64,000 nt of DNA from Nocardioides oceani (GTDB lineage Bacteria; Actinomycetota; Actinomycetes; Propionibacteriales; Nocardioidaceae): the NCBI RefSeq assembly GCF_030412965.1, contig NZ_JAUHJQ010000007.1, positions 1 through 64,000 on the forward strand, read 5' to 3'. Made by a program: the position numbers and the translations under genes. The notes under the pieces are model-generated. The model saw nothing but the letters and a program-made list of their open reading frames with translations. It was not told the origin of the DNA and did not search any database. Shown piece after piece: positions 15,063 through 23,588 of the stretch. How positions within the stretch are numbered: position 1 is the first letter of the stretch; every line of letters starts with the position of its first letter.

Positions 15063-16562
15063 ATGGCAGCGACCGCGCCCCTCAGCGACGAGACCCGGAC
15101 GACCGGCGAGGGTGGCCGCCACCAGGTGGTCGTCATCGGCTCCGGCTTCGGCGGCCTCTTCGGCACCAAGGCGCTGCGTCGCGCCGACGTCGACGTCACG
15201 ATGGTGGCCAAGACGACCCACCACCTCTTCCAGCCGCTGCTCTACCAGGTCGCCACCGGCATCCTCTCCGAGGGCGAGATCGCGCCCCCGACGCGCGAGG
15301 TGCTGGCCGGGCAGAAGAACGCCAAGGTGCTGCTCGGCGAGGTCACCGAGATCGACCTGGAGAAGCAGACGGTCCGCTCGCACGTCCTCGGTCGCGAGAC
15401 CTTGACGCCGTACGACTCCCTGATCGTCGCCGCGGGCGCCGGCCAGTCGTACTTCGGCAACGACCAGTTCGCCGAGTTCGCGCCGGGCATGAAGTCCATC
15501 GACGACGCCCTCGAGCTCCGCGGTCGCATCTTCGGCGCGTTCGAGCTCGCCGAGCTCGGCGCCTCCCGCGGCGAGGACGTCGACCACCTGCTGACGTTCG
15601 TCGTCGTCGGCGCCGGACCGACCGGTGTCGAGATGGCCGGCCAGATCGCCGAGCTCGCGCACCGCACCCTGCGCCGCGACTTCCGCGCCATCAACACGCG
15701 GCAGGCGCGCGTGGTCCTCGTCGACGCCGCTCCGCAGGTGCTGCCGCCCTTCGGCGCCAAGCTCGGCGGCAAGGCGCAGAAGGAGCTCGAGAACCTCGGT
15801 GTCGAGGTCATCCTCGGCGCCATGGTGACCGACGTCGACGAGCGCGGCCTGTCGATGAAGTTCAAGGACGGCCGGGTCGAGCGGCTGGAGTCGGTGACCA
15901 AGATCTGGGCCGCCGGCGTCCAGGCATCGCCGCTGGGCAAGCAGCTCGCCGAGCAGAGCGGCGCCCCCCTCGACCGCGCCGGCCGGATCGGGGTCAACCC
16001 CGACCTCACGCTGCCCGGCCACCCCGAGGTGTTCGTCGTCGGCGACATGATCCAGCTCGACAACCTCCCGGGTGTCGCGCAGGTCGCGATCCAGGGCGCC
16101 AAGTACGCCGCCAAGGAGATCGACGGCCGGGTCAAGGGCAAGGCCCCGCAGAAGCCGTTCAAGTACTTCGACAAGGGCTCGATGGCGATCATCAGCCGCT
16201 TCCGGGCGGTCGCGATGGTCGGCGGGCTGCGCCTGACCGGCGTCATCGCCTGGCTGATGTGGCTGGCGGTCCACCTCGTCTACATCACCGGCTTCAAGAA
16301 CCGCGTGACGGCGGTGCTGCACTGGGCCGTCTCGTTCCTCGGCCGCGGCCGCTCGGAGCGCACGACGACCGAGCAGCAGATCTTCGCCCGGTCCGCGCTG
16401 CAGCGGCTCGAGCGCGGCGCCACCGACCTCGTCTCGCCGCCGGGTGAGTACGACGCCCAGCGCGAGCAGGCGCGGCGCGACGAGCTCGAGGCGCAGGCCG
16501 CCGAGGAGGTCCGGCTCACCGACGCCGGCGAGCGCGGCACGCGTCCCTCCGAGCGGGTCTGA
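15063..16562 (+). CDS. ndh: Type II NADH dehydrogenase (NDH-2)
   Basis: The 499-aa flavoprotein has two dinucleotide-binding motifs: VVVIGSGFGGLFG (about residues 22-34, FAD) and FVVVGAGPTGVEMAGQIAELA (about 179-199, NADH). It also has the NDH-2 features HHLFQPLLYQVATG near the N-terminus and VFVVGDMIQLDNLPGVAQVAIQGAKYAA (FAD end and quinone site). A hydrophobic stretch near residues 380-403 would anchor it to the membrane. It transfers electrons from NADH to menaquinone without pumping protons. The ATG has AGGAGG upstream. A charged C-terminal tail of ~60 residues extends past the usual fold. Confidence 0.92.
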   Translation: MAATAPLSDETRTTGEGGRHQVVVIGSGFGGLFGTKALRRADVDVTMVAKTTHHLFQPLLYQVATGILSEGEIAPPTREVLAGQKNAKVLLGEVTEIDLEKQTVRSHVLGRETLTPYDSLIVAAGAGQSYFGNDQFAEFAPGMKSIDDALELRGRIFGAFELAELGASRGEDVDHLLTFVVVGAGPTGVEMAGQIAELAHRTLRRDFRAINTRQARVVLVDAAPQVLPPFGAKLGGKAQKELENLGVEVILGAMVTDVDERGLSMKFKDGRVERLESVTKIWAAGVQASPLGKQLAEQSGAPLDRAGRIGVNPDLTLPGHPEVFVVGDMIQLDNLPGVAQVAIQGAKYAAKEIDGRVKGKAPQKPFKYFDKGSMAIISRFRAVAMVGGLRLTGVIAWLMWLAVHLVYITGFKNRVTAVLHWAVSFLGRGRSERTTTEQQIFARSALQRLERGATDLVSPPGEYDAQREQARRDELEAQAAEEVRLTDAGERGTRPSERV

Positions 16563-16596
16563 CGCACCCGCCGCTCCTGGCTGGTCGTCCTGCCTG

Positions 16597-16634
16597 ACCC
16601 GTCACAGTCGTTCAATTGAACGGTTGTGACGGGT
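16597..16634. promoter_or_regulatory. 38-bp palindrome in convergent gap
   Basis: ACCCGTCACA at one edge pairs with TGTGACGGGT at the other, and the centre is CGTTCAATTGAACG; only two base pairs out of 19 are broken. CAATTGAACG recurs at 16663-16672. It lies between the 3' ends of ndh and the thioesterase gene, so it may simply be a two-way terminator, but there is no T tract and the AT centre resembles a MarR/TetR-type operator. Confidence 0.55.
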
Positions 16635-16706
16635 TCTCGGCGTCTCGGGCGTCCAGAACCGCGCAATTGAACGATCGTCGACGGCCCGGGCGATCGGGCC
16701 GCCGGT

Positions 16707-17387
16707 CTACTCGAAGGCCGGCGGGGCCTCGGCGTCGCCACGGCGCGCCAGCAGCTCGCGGGCCCAGCGGGGGAGGACGAACAGCCCCTCGGCCTCGACG
16801 GTCGGCCCGTCCGGCCCGACGACGTGTCCTCGCGCCCAGGTCTTGTGGCCCTCGCTGCGGTCGACCCATCCCTCGACCCGCAACGGCCCGAGCGGCGTCG
16901 GCCGGCGGTAGGTCAGGTTGAGGTACGCCGTCATCCCCGGCTTGCCCGCGGCCGCGGCGGCGGTGCCGAGGATCTGGTCCAGCAGCAGCGACGAGACGCC
17001 TCCGTGCACGAGGCCCGGCGGTCCCTCGTACGCCGCCCCGAGCACCACCTCGGCGTGCACCTCGCCCTCGCGGTCACCGGCGGGCACCGGACGCAGCGGC
17101 GGCGCGACCGGGTTGCGCAGGCCGACGACGGTGTTGCCCCACGGCTGCCGCGCCCGGCCGTGGCCGAAGTGCGCTCCGAGCGAGCCCTCGAGCTGCTCCT
17201 CGCGCAGCCGCGCGGTGATCGCCTCCACCTCGGCCTGGGCGGTCCGGATGGTCGCCGGGTCCACCGTGGTCCGGATGGTGGCGTCCACGAGCTCCCGCAC
17301 GGCCTGGGTGAACGGCGCGTAGAGCGCCGTCTGCGCGGCGAGCTCCTCGGGGGTGATCTCGGCTGGCCGGTCGGGGTTCACGCTCAC
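16707..17387 (-). CDS. PaaI-type hotdog thioesterase
   Basis: The 226-aa protein has a hotdog-fold core in its second half, with PGLVHGGVSSLLLDQILGTAA (about residues 130-150) carrying the HGG motif of PaaI/YbgC-type acyl-CoA thioesterases, then TAYLNLTYRRPTPL. The N-terminal ~80 residues are helical and family-specific. It probably hydrolyses acyl-CoA. The GTG at 17387 has TAGACT starting 12 bases upstream and no Shine-Dalgarno. It lies downstream of the coiled-coil and enoyl-CoA hydratase genes on the same strand. Confidence 0.8.
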   Translation of the reverse strand: MSVNPDRPAEITPEELAAQTALYAPFTQAVRELVDATIRTTVDPATIRTAQAEVEAITARLREEQLEGSLGAHFGHGRARQPWGNTVVGLRNPVAPPLRPVPAGDREGEVHAEVVLGAAYEGPPGLVHGGVSSLLLDQILGTAAAAAGKPGMTAYLNLTYRRPTPLGPLRVEGWVDRSEGHKTWARGHVVGPDGPTVEAEGLFVLPRWARELLARRGDAEAPPAFE

Positions 17388-17449
17388 GCGCGGAGTCTAG
17401 GTAGCCGATGGGACCCGGCCGGTCCGGGGGTGACCGGGTGGGGGCGGGG

Positions 17450-19231
17450 TTAGTCCGAGTGCTCGGGGCGGTGCTGCCGCAGCACCGTCATGAACTCCTC
17501 GGGGTCGACCATCGAGGCGTCCACGACGAACGGGGCCATGCTCCGCCGCAGGAAGAGCACCTTCCAGCCGCGCGAGCCGGGCTCGCCGACCACCTCGATC
17601 GGGGTGTACCGGCTGCGCAGGTCGAAGACGAACCGTCCCCCGCCCCGCAGCACCTCCAGCTGTCCGGCCGTCACCGACATCCGGGTGACCGCCGACCCGG
17701 CCCGGACCGCCCAGACCACGAGGGTCAGCACCGCGAGCGTGCCGGCCAGGCCGAGGTTGAACGTCGTGCGGTCCTCGTAGACGAGGTACGCCGCGCCAAC
17801 CGTCGCCAGGAGCAGCACCAGGAGGAGGATCCCGACCAGGCGCCGCGGGCCGGTGCGCGGCCGGAAGCTGTGGTTCGTCGACGCCTCCTCCGTCGCGACC
17901 GCTGCGGGCGCCGGAGCCGGCCTCGCGCGCTCGGCCGCGGGAGGGGAGGGGGCTGGGGCGACGGCGGCTGGCCTGGCCGACGCGACCATCGCCCGGGCGG
18001 CGTCGGAGGCGGCCGGCCGCGCGGCCTGCTTCCTGGTGGGTCCACTGGACCTCGGGGCCGGCTTCTCGGCGGACTTCTCGGCGGGCTTCCGGGCGGGCTC
18101 CTGGCCCTTCTTCGCGTCCGGCTCGCCCCGCGTCGGGCGCTTCCGCGGCGAGGGCCCGGCGGTCTTCGCAGGAGCCGCGGGAGCCTCGGGTGCCTCGGGC
18201 TCGGGAGGTGTCGGGCGCAGGGCGGCGACCACGTCGCGCCCAGCGGCGACGGAGTCGGTCCGGGGCGGCTCGAGGGGGCGCTCCGGCTGGTCTGCCCGGG
18301 TGGCCTCGAGCCGGGCCTCCTCCGCGATCCGCGCGTCCTCGGCCTGCTGGGCCAGCCGGCGCTCCTCGGCCTCGGCGGCCTCGGTTGCTGCTCGGGCCTC
18401 CTGGGCGAGGCGGCGTTCCTCGGCCTCCTGGGCGAGGCGGCGTTCCTCGGCCTGCTTCGCGGCCTCGGCGGCCTCGGCGGCCCGTCGGGCGCGTTCGGCT
18501 TCCGCGGCTGCTCGGGCCTTCTCGGCCTGGCGGGCGGCTTCGACCTGGGCCGCGAGGCGGGCCTCGGCGTCGCGGCGGGCCTGCTCGGCGATGCGCTCCT
18601 GCTCGGCGAGGCGGGCGGCCTCGGCCTCCTGCGCCAGGCGGCGTTCCTCGGCCTGGCGAGCGGCTTCGACCTGGGCGGCGAGGCGGGCCTCGGCGTCGCG
18701 GCGGGCCTGCTCGGCGATGCGTTCCTGCTCCGTGGGCCGGGCGTCGTCGACGCGCGGCGCCGTGGCGGCCGGCACGGGGTCGAGGGCCGGCTGGTCGTCC
18801 GCACCGACGGGCGCAGGGACCTCGGGGCTCCCCTCCTGCGGCGCCTCCGGCCGGCGCGAGCGGCGCGAGCGGAGCCGTGAGGACGACTTCTCGCTCCGCT
18901 TGCGCGCCGAGGGGATGATCACCGGCTCGAAGTCCAGCTGCAGCTGGTCCGGCGCGGTCGCCTCGAACAGGGGCGCCCCCGGCTCGCGCTCGGTCGGCAC
19001 GAACGACTCGTCGAACAGCGGGTCGTCCGAGGCCTCGGCGGCAGTCGGCTCGGCGGCGGGCTCAGGAACCGGCTCGACAGCCGGCTCGACAGCCGGCTCG
19101 ACAGCCGGCTCGTCGGGGCGGACGTCGTCGGCGGTGGTCGCGCGCGGCGGCGTACGCGCTCCGCCGGCCTGCTCGCGATGGGTCAGCCACCGGTCGAACA
19201 GGTCGGCCGCCGGCTCCTTGTCCTCCGCCAT
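17450..19231 (-). CDS. Coiled-coil membrane protein with conserved PH-like C-terminal domain (paralogue 1)
   Basis: The 593-aa protein has an acidic, Pro/Glu-rich N-terminus with an AVEP repeat, a long Ala/Glu/Arg coiled coil (about residues 165-335) built from near-identical copies of EQERIAEQARRDAEARLAAQ, and a Pro/Ala/Lys-rich linker. Two membrane spans follow near 445-500, then a ~90-residue C-terminal domain holding GWKVLFLRRSMAPFVVDASM. The same domain ends the protein at 43423-45924. Topology suggests the coiled coil and the C-terminal domain are on the same side. Function unknown; a scaffold or envelope-organising role is speculation. TAGTTT lies 13 bases before the ATG; the in-frame GTG/ATG upstream is unsupported. 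Confidence 0.7.
   Translation of the reverse strand: MAEDKEPAADLFDRWLTHREQAGGARTPPRATTADDVRPDEPAVEPAVEPAVEPVPEPAAEPTAAEASDDPLFDESFVPTEREPGAPLFEATAPDQLQLDFEPVIIPSARKRSEKSSSRLRSRRSRRPEAPQEGSPEVPAPVGADDQPALDPVPAATAPRVDDARPTEQERIAEQARRDAEARLAAQVEAARQAEERRLAQEAEAARLAEQERIAEQARRDAEARLAAQVEAARQAEKARAAAEAERARRAAEAAEAAKQAEERRLAQEAEERRLAQEARAATEAAEAEERRLAQQAEDARIAEEARLEATRADQPERPLEPPRTDSVAAGRDVVAALRPTPPEPEAPEAPAAPAKTAGPSPRKRPTRGEPDAKKGQEPARKPAEKSAEKPAPRSSGPTRKQAARPAASDAARAMVASARPAAVAPAPSPPAAERARPAPAPAAVATEEASTNHSFRPRTGPRRLVGILLLVLLLATVGAAYLVYEDRTTFNLGLAGTLAVLTLVVWAVRAGSAVTRMSVTAGQLEVLRGGGRFVFDLRSRYTPIEVVGEPGSRGWKVLFLRRSMAPFVVDASMVDPEEFMTVLRQHRPEHSD
18535..18735. repeat. In-frame imperfect repeat encoding the coiled coil
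   Basis: Two copies of a segment of about 85 bases, spaced 126 bases apart (42 codons), encode the repeated block starting EQERIAEQ. Shorter repeats that encode EERRLAQEA follow at about 18400-18440 and 18640. The near-identity at DNA level suggests recent duplication or gene conversion. Confidence 0.7.
19069..19112. repeat. 12-bp tandem repeat, 3.7 copies (AVEP codons)
   Basis: CCGGCTCGACAG is repeated perfectly three times and then partly, in frame inside the coiled-coil gene, encoding a Pro-Glu-Val-Ala periodic linker. Such a repeat can change copy number by slippage without breaking the frame. Confidence 0.85.
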
Positions 19232-19298
19232 GCCCCTCAAACTACGCGTGCGAGCGGGCGTTACGCCGCCGTACCGGACCAAACGGCCGCGGTCGGGA

Positions 19299-20066
19299 TC
19301 AGCGGTTGCGCCACTGCGGCGGCCGCTTCTCGGCGAAGGCCCGGGCGCCCTCCTGGGCGTCCTCGGAGCCGAACACCGGGCCCATCACCTCCAGCTGCCG
19401 CTCCCAGACCTCCCCGGTGCTCCAGTCGGCCTGCTCGGCGAGGATCCGCTTGGTGGCCGCCATCGCGAGCGGACCGTTCGCGGTCATCCGCCCGGCCAGC
19501 TCGAGGGCGGCGTCGAGCGCCCCGCCCGGCTCGGTCACCAGGTTGACCAGGCCGAGCCGCTCGGCGCGCTCGGCGGTGATCGGGTCGCCGGTCAGGGCGA
19601 GCTCGTTGGCGACGTTCTGCGGGATCTTCCGCGGCAGGCGCACGAGTCCGCCGGCGCCGGCGACGAGCCCGCGCTTGACCTCGGGGATGCCGAGCTTCGC
19701 CTCCCGGGAGGCCACCACGACGTCGCACGCCAGCACGACCTCGCAGCCGCCCGCGAGCGCCCAGCCCTCGACCGCGGCGACGAGCGGCTTGGCCGGCGGC
19801 CGCTCGCAGATCCCGGCGAGACCGCGGCCCCCGGTGGTCACGTCCTCGCCGGTGAGGAACGCCTTGAGGTCCATGCCGGCGCAGAACGTCCCGCCCGCGC
19901 CGGTGATGACGCCGACCGACAGGTCGTCGCGCGCCTCGAGGTCGTCCATCGCGGCGGCGACGGCGGCGGAGACCTCCGCGTTGACCGCGTTCCGGGCCTG
20001 TGGGCGGTTGAGGGTGACGACGAGGACGCGGTCGCGCTGCTCGACGAGGACGGCGGGTTCGCTCAT
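19299..20066 (-). CDS. Enoyl-CoA hydratase/isomerase family protein
   Basis: The 255-aa crotonase-fold protein has the oxyanion-hole segments VGVITGAGGTFCAGMDLKAF (about residues 51-70) and ALAGGCEVVLACDVVVAS (about 103-120), and a Glu in FGIPEV-like KLGIPEVKRGLVAGAGG at the second catalytic position (about 129). It probably hydrates 2-enoyl-CoA in fatty acid breakdown. It starts at ATG 20066, 5 bases after the SGNH hydrolase stop, so the two are co-transcribed. Confidence 0.88.
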   Translation of the reverse strand: MSEPAVLVEQRDRVLVVTLNRPQARNAVNAEVSAAVAAAMDDLEARDDLSVGVITGAGGTFCAGMDLKAFLTGEDVTTGGRGLAGICERPPAKPLVAAVEGWALAGGCEVVLACDVVVASREAKLGIPEVKRGLVAGAGGLVRLPRKIPQNVANELALTGDPITAERAERLGLVNLVTEPGGALDAALELAGRMTANGPLAMAATKRILAEQADWSTGEVWERQLEVMGPVFGSEDAQEGARAFAEKRPPQWRNR

Positions 20067-20071
20067 GCGGG

Positions 20072-20926
20072 TCACCCTGCTGGTGGGGCGAGGACCTGTC
20101 CAGGGGGTACGGCGGGGGCGTGGTGGCCGTGCGGCAGCTCGTCGGCCAGCGACAGCGCCACCAGCACGCTGGGCAGCACGGCCTTCGCGGTCCGCTTGTA
20201 GCCGGCGCTCGACGGGTGGAACCGGTCGACCGCGAACATCTCGTCGGGCCGGGTCACGAAGAAGGGGCCGACCACCTCGGCGAGCGACACCGCCAGCGCG
20301 CCGTGCTCGAGCGCGACCTCGCGCTGCGCGGCGGCGAGCTGGCGCGAGGCGACCCGCGCCAGGGTGCGCAGCGGCTGCTGCAGCACGGCCAGCGCGCCGA
20401 GGTCGGGACACGTCCCGACGACCACGGGCACGTCGAGGCCGCGCAGCGTGGCCAGCGCCTCGGCGAGGTGCCGGCGGGAGTCCGAGACCCGGACCCGGTG
20501 CGTGACGTCGTTGCCGCCGACGACCACGACGGCCACGTCGGGCCGGTAGCCGCCGGGCAGGCCCGCCAGCTGGGTGCGCAGCATCGAGCTCTCCGCCCCG
20601 ACGACGGCCGCGGTGTGCAGCCGCACCGACCGGCCGGCCGCCTTGGCCAGCCGCTTGGCCAGCTGCGCGCCGAACGTGCCGCCGGGGGAGTCCGCCCCGA
20701 GACCGGCCGCGATGGAGTCGCCGAGCACGAGCAGGTCGAGGGGGTCGCCGTACGCCTTCTTCCAGACCTTGTCCGCGCGGTGGGCGTCCTCGCCGAGCGG
20801 CTTCCCCACGATCGCGCGCGCGGCCGCGGCCTGCCGCTGCAGCACCCCGCGCCCGGCGAGCAGGCCGCCGAGCACCCCACCCAGGACGACCGCGCCCCCG
20901 CCGCCGACGTACCTCCACCCGCGCAT
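20072..20926 (-). CDS. Membrane-anchored SGNH/GDSL hydrolase
   Basis: The 284-aa protein starts with a hydrophobic signal anchor (about residues 8-30). Then come the SGNH blocks LLVLGDSIAAGLG (Ser nucleophile, about 64-76), a Gly in block II, VVVVGGNDVTHRV (Asn, block III) and DRFHPSSAGY (Asp-x-x-His, block V). The catalytic domain would face outside the membrane. Such lipases/esterases act on acyl or acetyl esters. Likely co-transcribed with the enoyl-CoA hydratase. Confidence 0.85.
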   Translation of the reverse strand: MRGWRYVGGGGAVVLGGVLGGLLAGRGVLQRQAAAARAIVGKPLGEDAHRADKVWKKAYGDPLDLLVLGDSIAAGLGADSPGGTFGAQLAKRLAKAAGRSVRLHTAAVVGAESSMLRTQLAGLPGGYRPDVAVVVVGGNDVTHRVRVSDSRRHLAEALATLRGLDVPVVVGTCPDLGALAVLQQPLRTLARVASRQLAAAQREVALEHGALAVSLAEVVGPFFVTRPDEMFAVDRFHPSSAGYKRTAKAVLPSVLVALSLADELPHGHHAPAVPPGQVLAPPAG

Positions 20927-21081
20927 CCACCCACCCGACCCCGCCCGGACGGCGCGGAGGTGACGGCCGGGCGACGGCGCGGTGACGCGGACGGGGCGCG
21001 TCGGGCACGCCGACCGGAGGTTGGGGAAGCGTTCACGGCGAGGTCGCCGGGAGGTGCCCGGCGGTCCCTAGCGTCGCCGGG

Positions 21082-22494
21082 GTGATCACGCGTGGGGTGC
21101 TGGGCTCCGTCCTGGTCCTGGTCGGTGGCCTCGTCGTCTCCGTGCTGCCGGTCTCGAGCCCGCTCGACGACCTGCCGCTGCGCCACGACACCCCCGGCCG
21201 GCTGGTCGGGCTGGGCCTGGTCATCGGCGGGCTGGGCCTCGGCGGGTGGGCGTGGCTGGAGCTGCTGCGACGGGTGCGCACGGGAACCGGCGGGATGCTG
21301 CTGGTGCACCGGGCCGCCGCGAGCTGGTCGGCGCCGCTGCTGCTGGCGCCGGCGATGTTCAGCCGCGACGGGTGGAGCTACGCGGCGCAGGGCGTGATGA
21401 CGCGGGTCGGCTTCTCGCCCTACGAGCACGGGCCCTCGGTGCTGCCCGGCGCCGTCGTGGAGGCGGTCGACCCGATGTGGCTCGACACGCCCACGCCGTA
21501 CGGTCCGCTCCCGCTCGCCTGGGGCGCGCTCGCCGCCGGGCTCACCCGCGAGCCCTGGGACCTCGTCGTGGCCCACCGGCTGCTCGCGCTGGTCGGTCTC
21601 GCGCTGCTCGCCTGGGCGGTCCCGCGGTTGGCGGCGGCCGCCGGCCGCGACCCCGTGTACGCCGCCGCGCTGGTGCTCCCCAGCCCGCTCGTCCTCGCCC
21701 ACGGCGTCGCGGGGCTGCACAACGACCTGCTCATGGTCGGCCTGATGGCGGTCGCGCTGGCGGTGGCCCTCGAGGAGCGCTGGGTCCTCGGCGCGGCGCT
21801 CGGCGGGGCGGCGGCCGCGGTGAAGCTGCCCGGCGGGCTGGTGTGCGTGGCGGTCGTGCTGGTCTCGCTGCCGCTCGCGGCGACGCTCGGCGACCGGCTG
21901 CGGCGGCTCGTCGCGGTGGCCGGCGTCTCCGGCGGGGTGCTCGTGGCGGCGGGGCTGGCGACCGGGCTGGGTGTCGGCTGGGTGCACGCACTGGGCGTCC
22001 CCGGGGTCGTCCGCTCGCCGCTCTCGGTGACCACGCAGGTCGGCCAGCTGCTCTCGTGGCTGCAGCAGCTCGCGGGCCTGCCGGGGCCATCGCCGGTCGA
22101 GGTGCTGCGGCTGACGGGGACCCTGCTCGCGCTGGCCCTCGCCGCGGCGTGCGCGCTGCGGGCGCCCACCGGCGTGCCGGCGACCGCCGTGCGGATGGCC
22201 GCGCTGACGGCGCTGGCGATGGTCGTGCTGAGCCCGGTGGTCCACCACTGGTACGCGCTGTGGGTGGTGCCGTTCCTGGCCGCCACCCGGCTCGGGCCGC
22301 GCGCGGAGGCGGCGCTGGTCGGCCTCCTGGGCCTGGTCGGCCTCGTGGCGCCGCTGGACTCCACGCTGCGGGCGCGCGGCACCGACATCGCGGTGGCCGT
22401 GGTGCTGGTCGTCGGGGTGGCGGTCACGCAGGCCGTCGGTCACCGACGGGCGCTCGCCGCTGCCCCGCGGGAGCCGGCGCGGCTGGTCGGCTGA
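21082..22494 (+). CDS. mptB: MptB-type polyprenol-phosphomannose-dependent alpha-1,6-mannosyltransferase
   Basis: The 470-aa protein has 11-13 membrane spans and the GT-C hallmark region SRDGWSYAAQGVMTRVGFSPYEHGPSVLPG (about residues 94-123), with DTPTPYGPLPLAWG and AHGVAGLHNDLLMVGLMA. This pattern is that of MptB, which builds the alpha-1,6-mannan backbone of lipomannan-like glycans from polyprenol-P-mannose. The GTG start has TAGCGT 13 bases upstream and no Shine-Dalgarno. Its last 71 bases overlap the 3' end of the convergent glycosyltransferase gene. Exact linkage specificity is inference. Confidence 0.78.
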   Translation: MITRGVLGSVLVLVGGLVVSVLPVSSPLDDLPLRHDTPGRLVGLGLVIGGLGLGGWAWLELLRRVRTGTGGMLLVHRAAASWSAPLLLAPAMFSRDGWSYAAQGVMTRVGFSPYEHGPSVLPGAVVEAVDPMWLDTPTPYGPLPLAWGALAAGLTREPWDLVVAHRLLALVGLALLAWAVPRLAAAAGRDPVYAAALVLPSPLVLAHGVAGLHNDLLMVGLMAVALAVALEERWVLGAALGGAAAAVKLPGGLVCVAVVLVSLPLAATLGDRLRRLVAVAGVSGGVLVAAGLATGLGVGWVHALGVPGVVRSPLSVTTQVGQLLSWLQQLAGLPGPSPVEVLRLTGTLLALALAAACALRAPTGVPATAVRMAALTALAMVVLSPVVHHWYALWVVPFLAATRLGPRAEAALVGLLGLVGLVAPLDSTLRARGTDIAVAVVLVVGVAVTQAVGHRRALAAAPREPARLVG

Positions 22495-23587
22495 GCGCCA
22501 GGTCGTGGATCTCGAGCATCCGCTCGACGGTCCGCGACCAGGGGAACTGCTCGGCCCGCCGGCGCGCGGCCGCCCGGCGGCGTACCGGGTCCCGGCCGGC
22601 GACCCGCAGCACGGCGTCGGCGAGCGGCCCGGCCTCGGCCGGCGCCCAGGCGCCCGACCGCTCGTGGACGAGCTCGCGGGCCCCGCCCTCGTCCGCGGTC
22701 ACCACCGGTGTGCCGCAGGCCAGCGCCTCGAGGACGGCCAGCCCGAACGTCTCGCCCGGGCACACCGACAGCGCGACGTCGGCCTCCGCCAGCCGGGCAG
22801 CGAGCCGGTCGCGCCCGGCCAGGTGGCCGTGGAACACCACCGGCGCCCCGGCGGCCAGCTCCTCCAGCTCGCCGCGGTGGGGGCCGTCGCCGTAGACGTC
22901 GAGCCGCAGCGGCACCCCGCGGCGGTGCAGCGCGACGGCGGTGGCGACCGCCAGGTGGGGGCTCTTCTCCCGCGACAGCCGCCCGGCGTGGACCAGGCGC
23001 AGCGGCCCGGCGGCGTGGTGCTCGCGGGCGGGGAGCCGCGGCACCGGCCGGAAGGTCTGCAGGTCGACCCCGAGCGGCACCCGGTGCAGCGGCGTCGCGG
23101 CGAGGCTCGCCAGCGCCCGCAGCTCGTCGCGGGCGTAGCGGGAGGTGACGACGACCCGGTCGTGGTGGCGCACCAGCGTGCGGTTCCAGGGCGTGACCCG
23201 CACGGGCAGCCCGGTGCGCAGCGCGAGCATCGCGTCGAGCCGCTCGTGGGAGAACAGCAGCGAGGCGACGCCGGCGCCCCGGGCCCACCGGGTCACCGGG
23301 AGCAGCGTGGTCTTGTCCGACACCTCCAGCGACGTCGGCCCGAAGCGGCGCAGCACGTCGGTGACGCGCCACGGCTCGACGATCAGCCGGTAGCCGCCGC
23401 CGACCCGGGGCGCCCGCAGCTGGACCACGTCGCCGGCCGGGGTCTCCAGGTGGCGGTCCTCGGGCCCCGGCACGACGAGCAGACGGGCGACCCCGGCCGC
23501 GACGTACCCCTCGCCGAGGGCCTCGAGCGTCGTGCGCATCCCGCCCGAGGTGGGGCCGACGAAGTTGGCGAGCTGGGCGACGCGCAC
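22424..23587 (-). CDS. GT4-family glycosyltransferase (probable mannosyltransferase)
   Basis: The 387-aa protein has a GT-B fold: N-terminal NFVGPTSGGMRTTLEALGEGY, C-terminal LVHAGRLSREKSPHLAVATAVAL (nucleotide-sugar region, about residues 198-220) and the EX7E segment GETFGLAVLEALACGTPVV (about 278-297). It starts at GTG 23587, one base after the stop of the upstream glycosyltransferase, so both come from one mRNA. GDP-mannose is the likely donor given the MptB-type neighbour. The 3' 71 bases overlap that convergent gene. Confidence 0.83.
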   Translation of the reverse strand: MRVAQLANFVGPTSGGMRTTLEALGEGYVAAGVARLLVVPGPEDRHLETPAGDVVQLRAPRVGGGYRLIVEPWRVTDVLRRFGPTSLEVSDKTTLLPVTRWARGAGVASLLFSHERLDAMLALRTGLPVRVTPWNRTLVRHHDRVVVTSRYARDELRALASLAATPLHRVPLGVDLQTFRPVPRLPAREHHAAGPLRLVHAGRLSREKSPHLAVATAVALHRRGVPLRLDVYGDGPHRGELEELAAGAPVVFHGHLAGRDRLAARLAEADVALSVCPGETFGLAVLEALACGTPVVTADEGGARELVHERSGAWAPAEAGPLADAVLRVAGRDPVRRRAAARRRAEQFPWSRTVERMLEIHDLALSRPAAPAPAGQRRAPVGDRRPA

Positions 23588-23588
23588 C

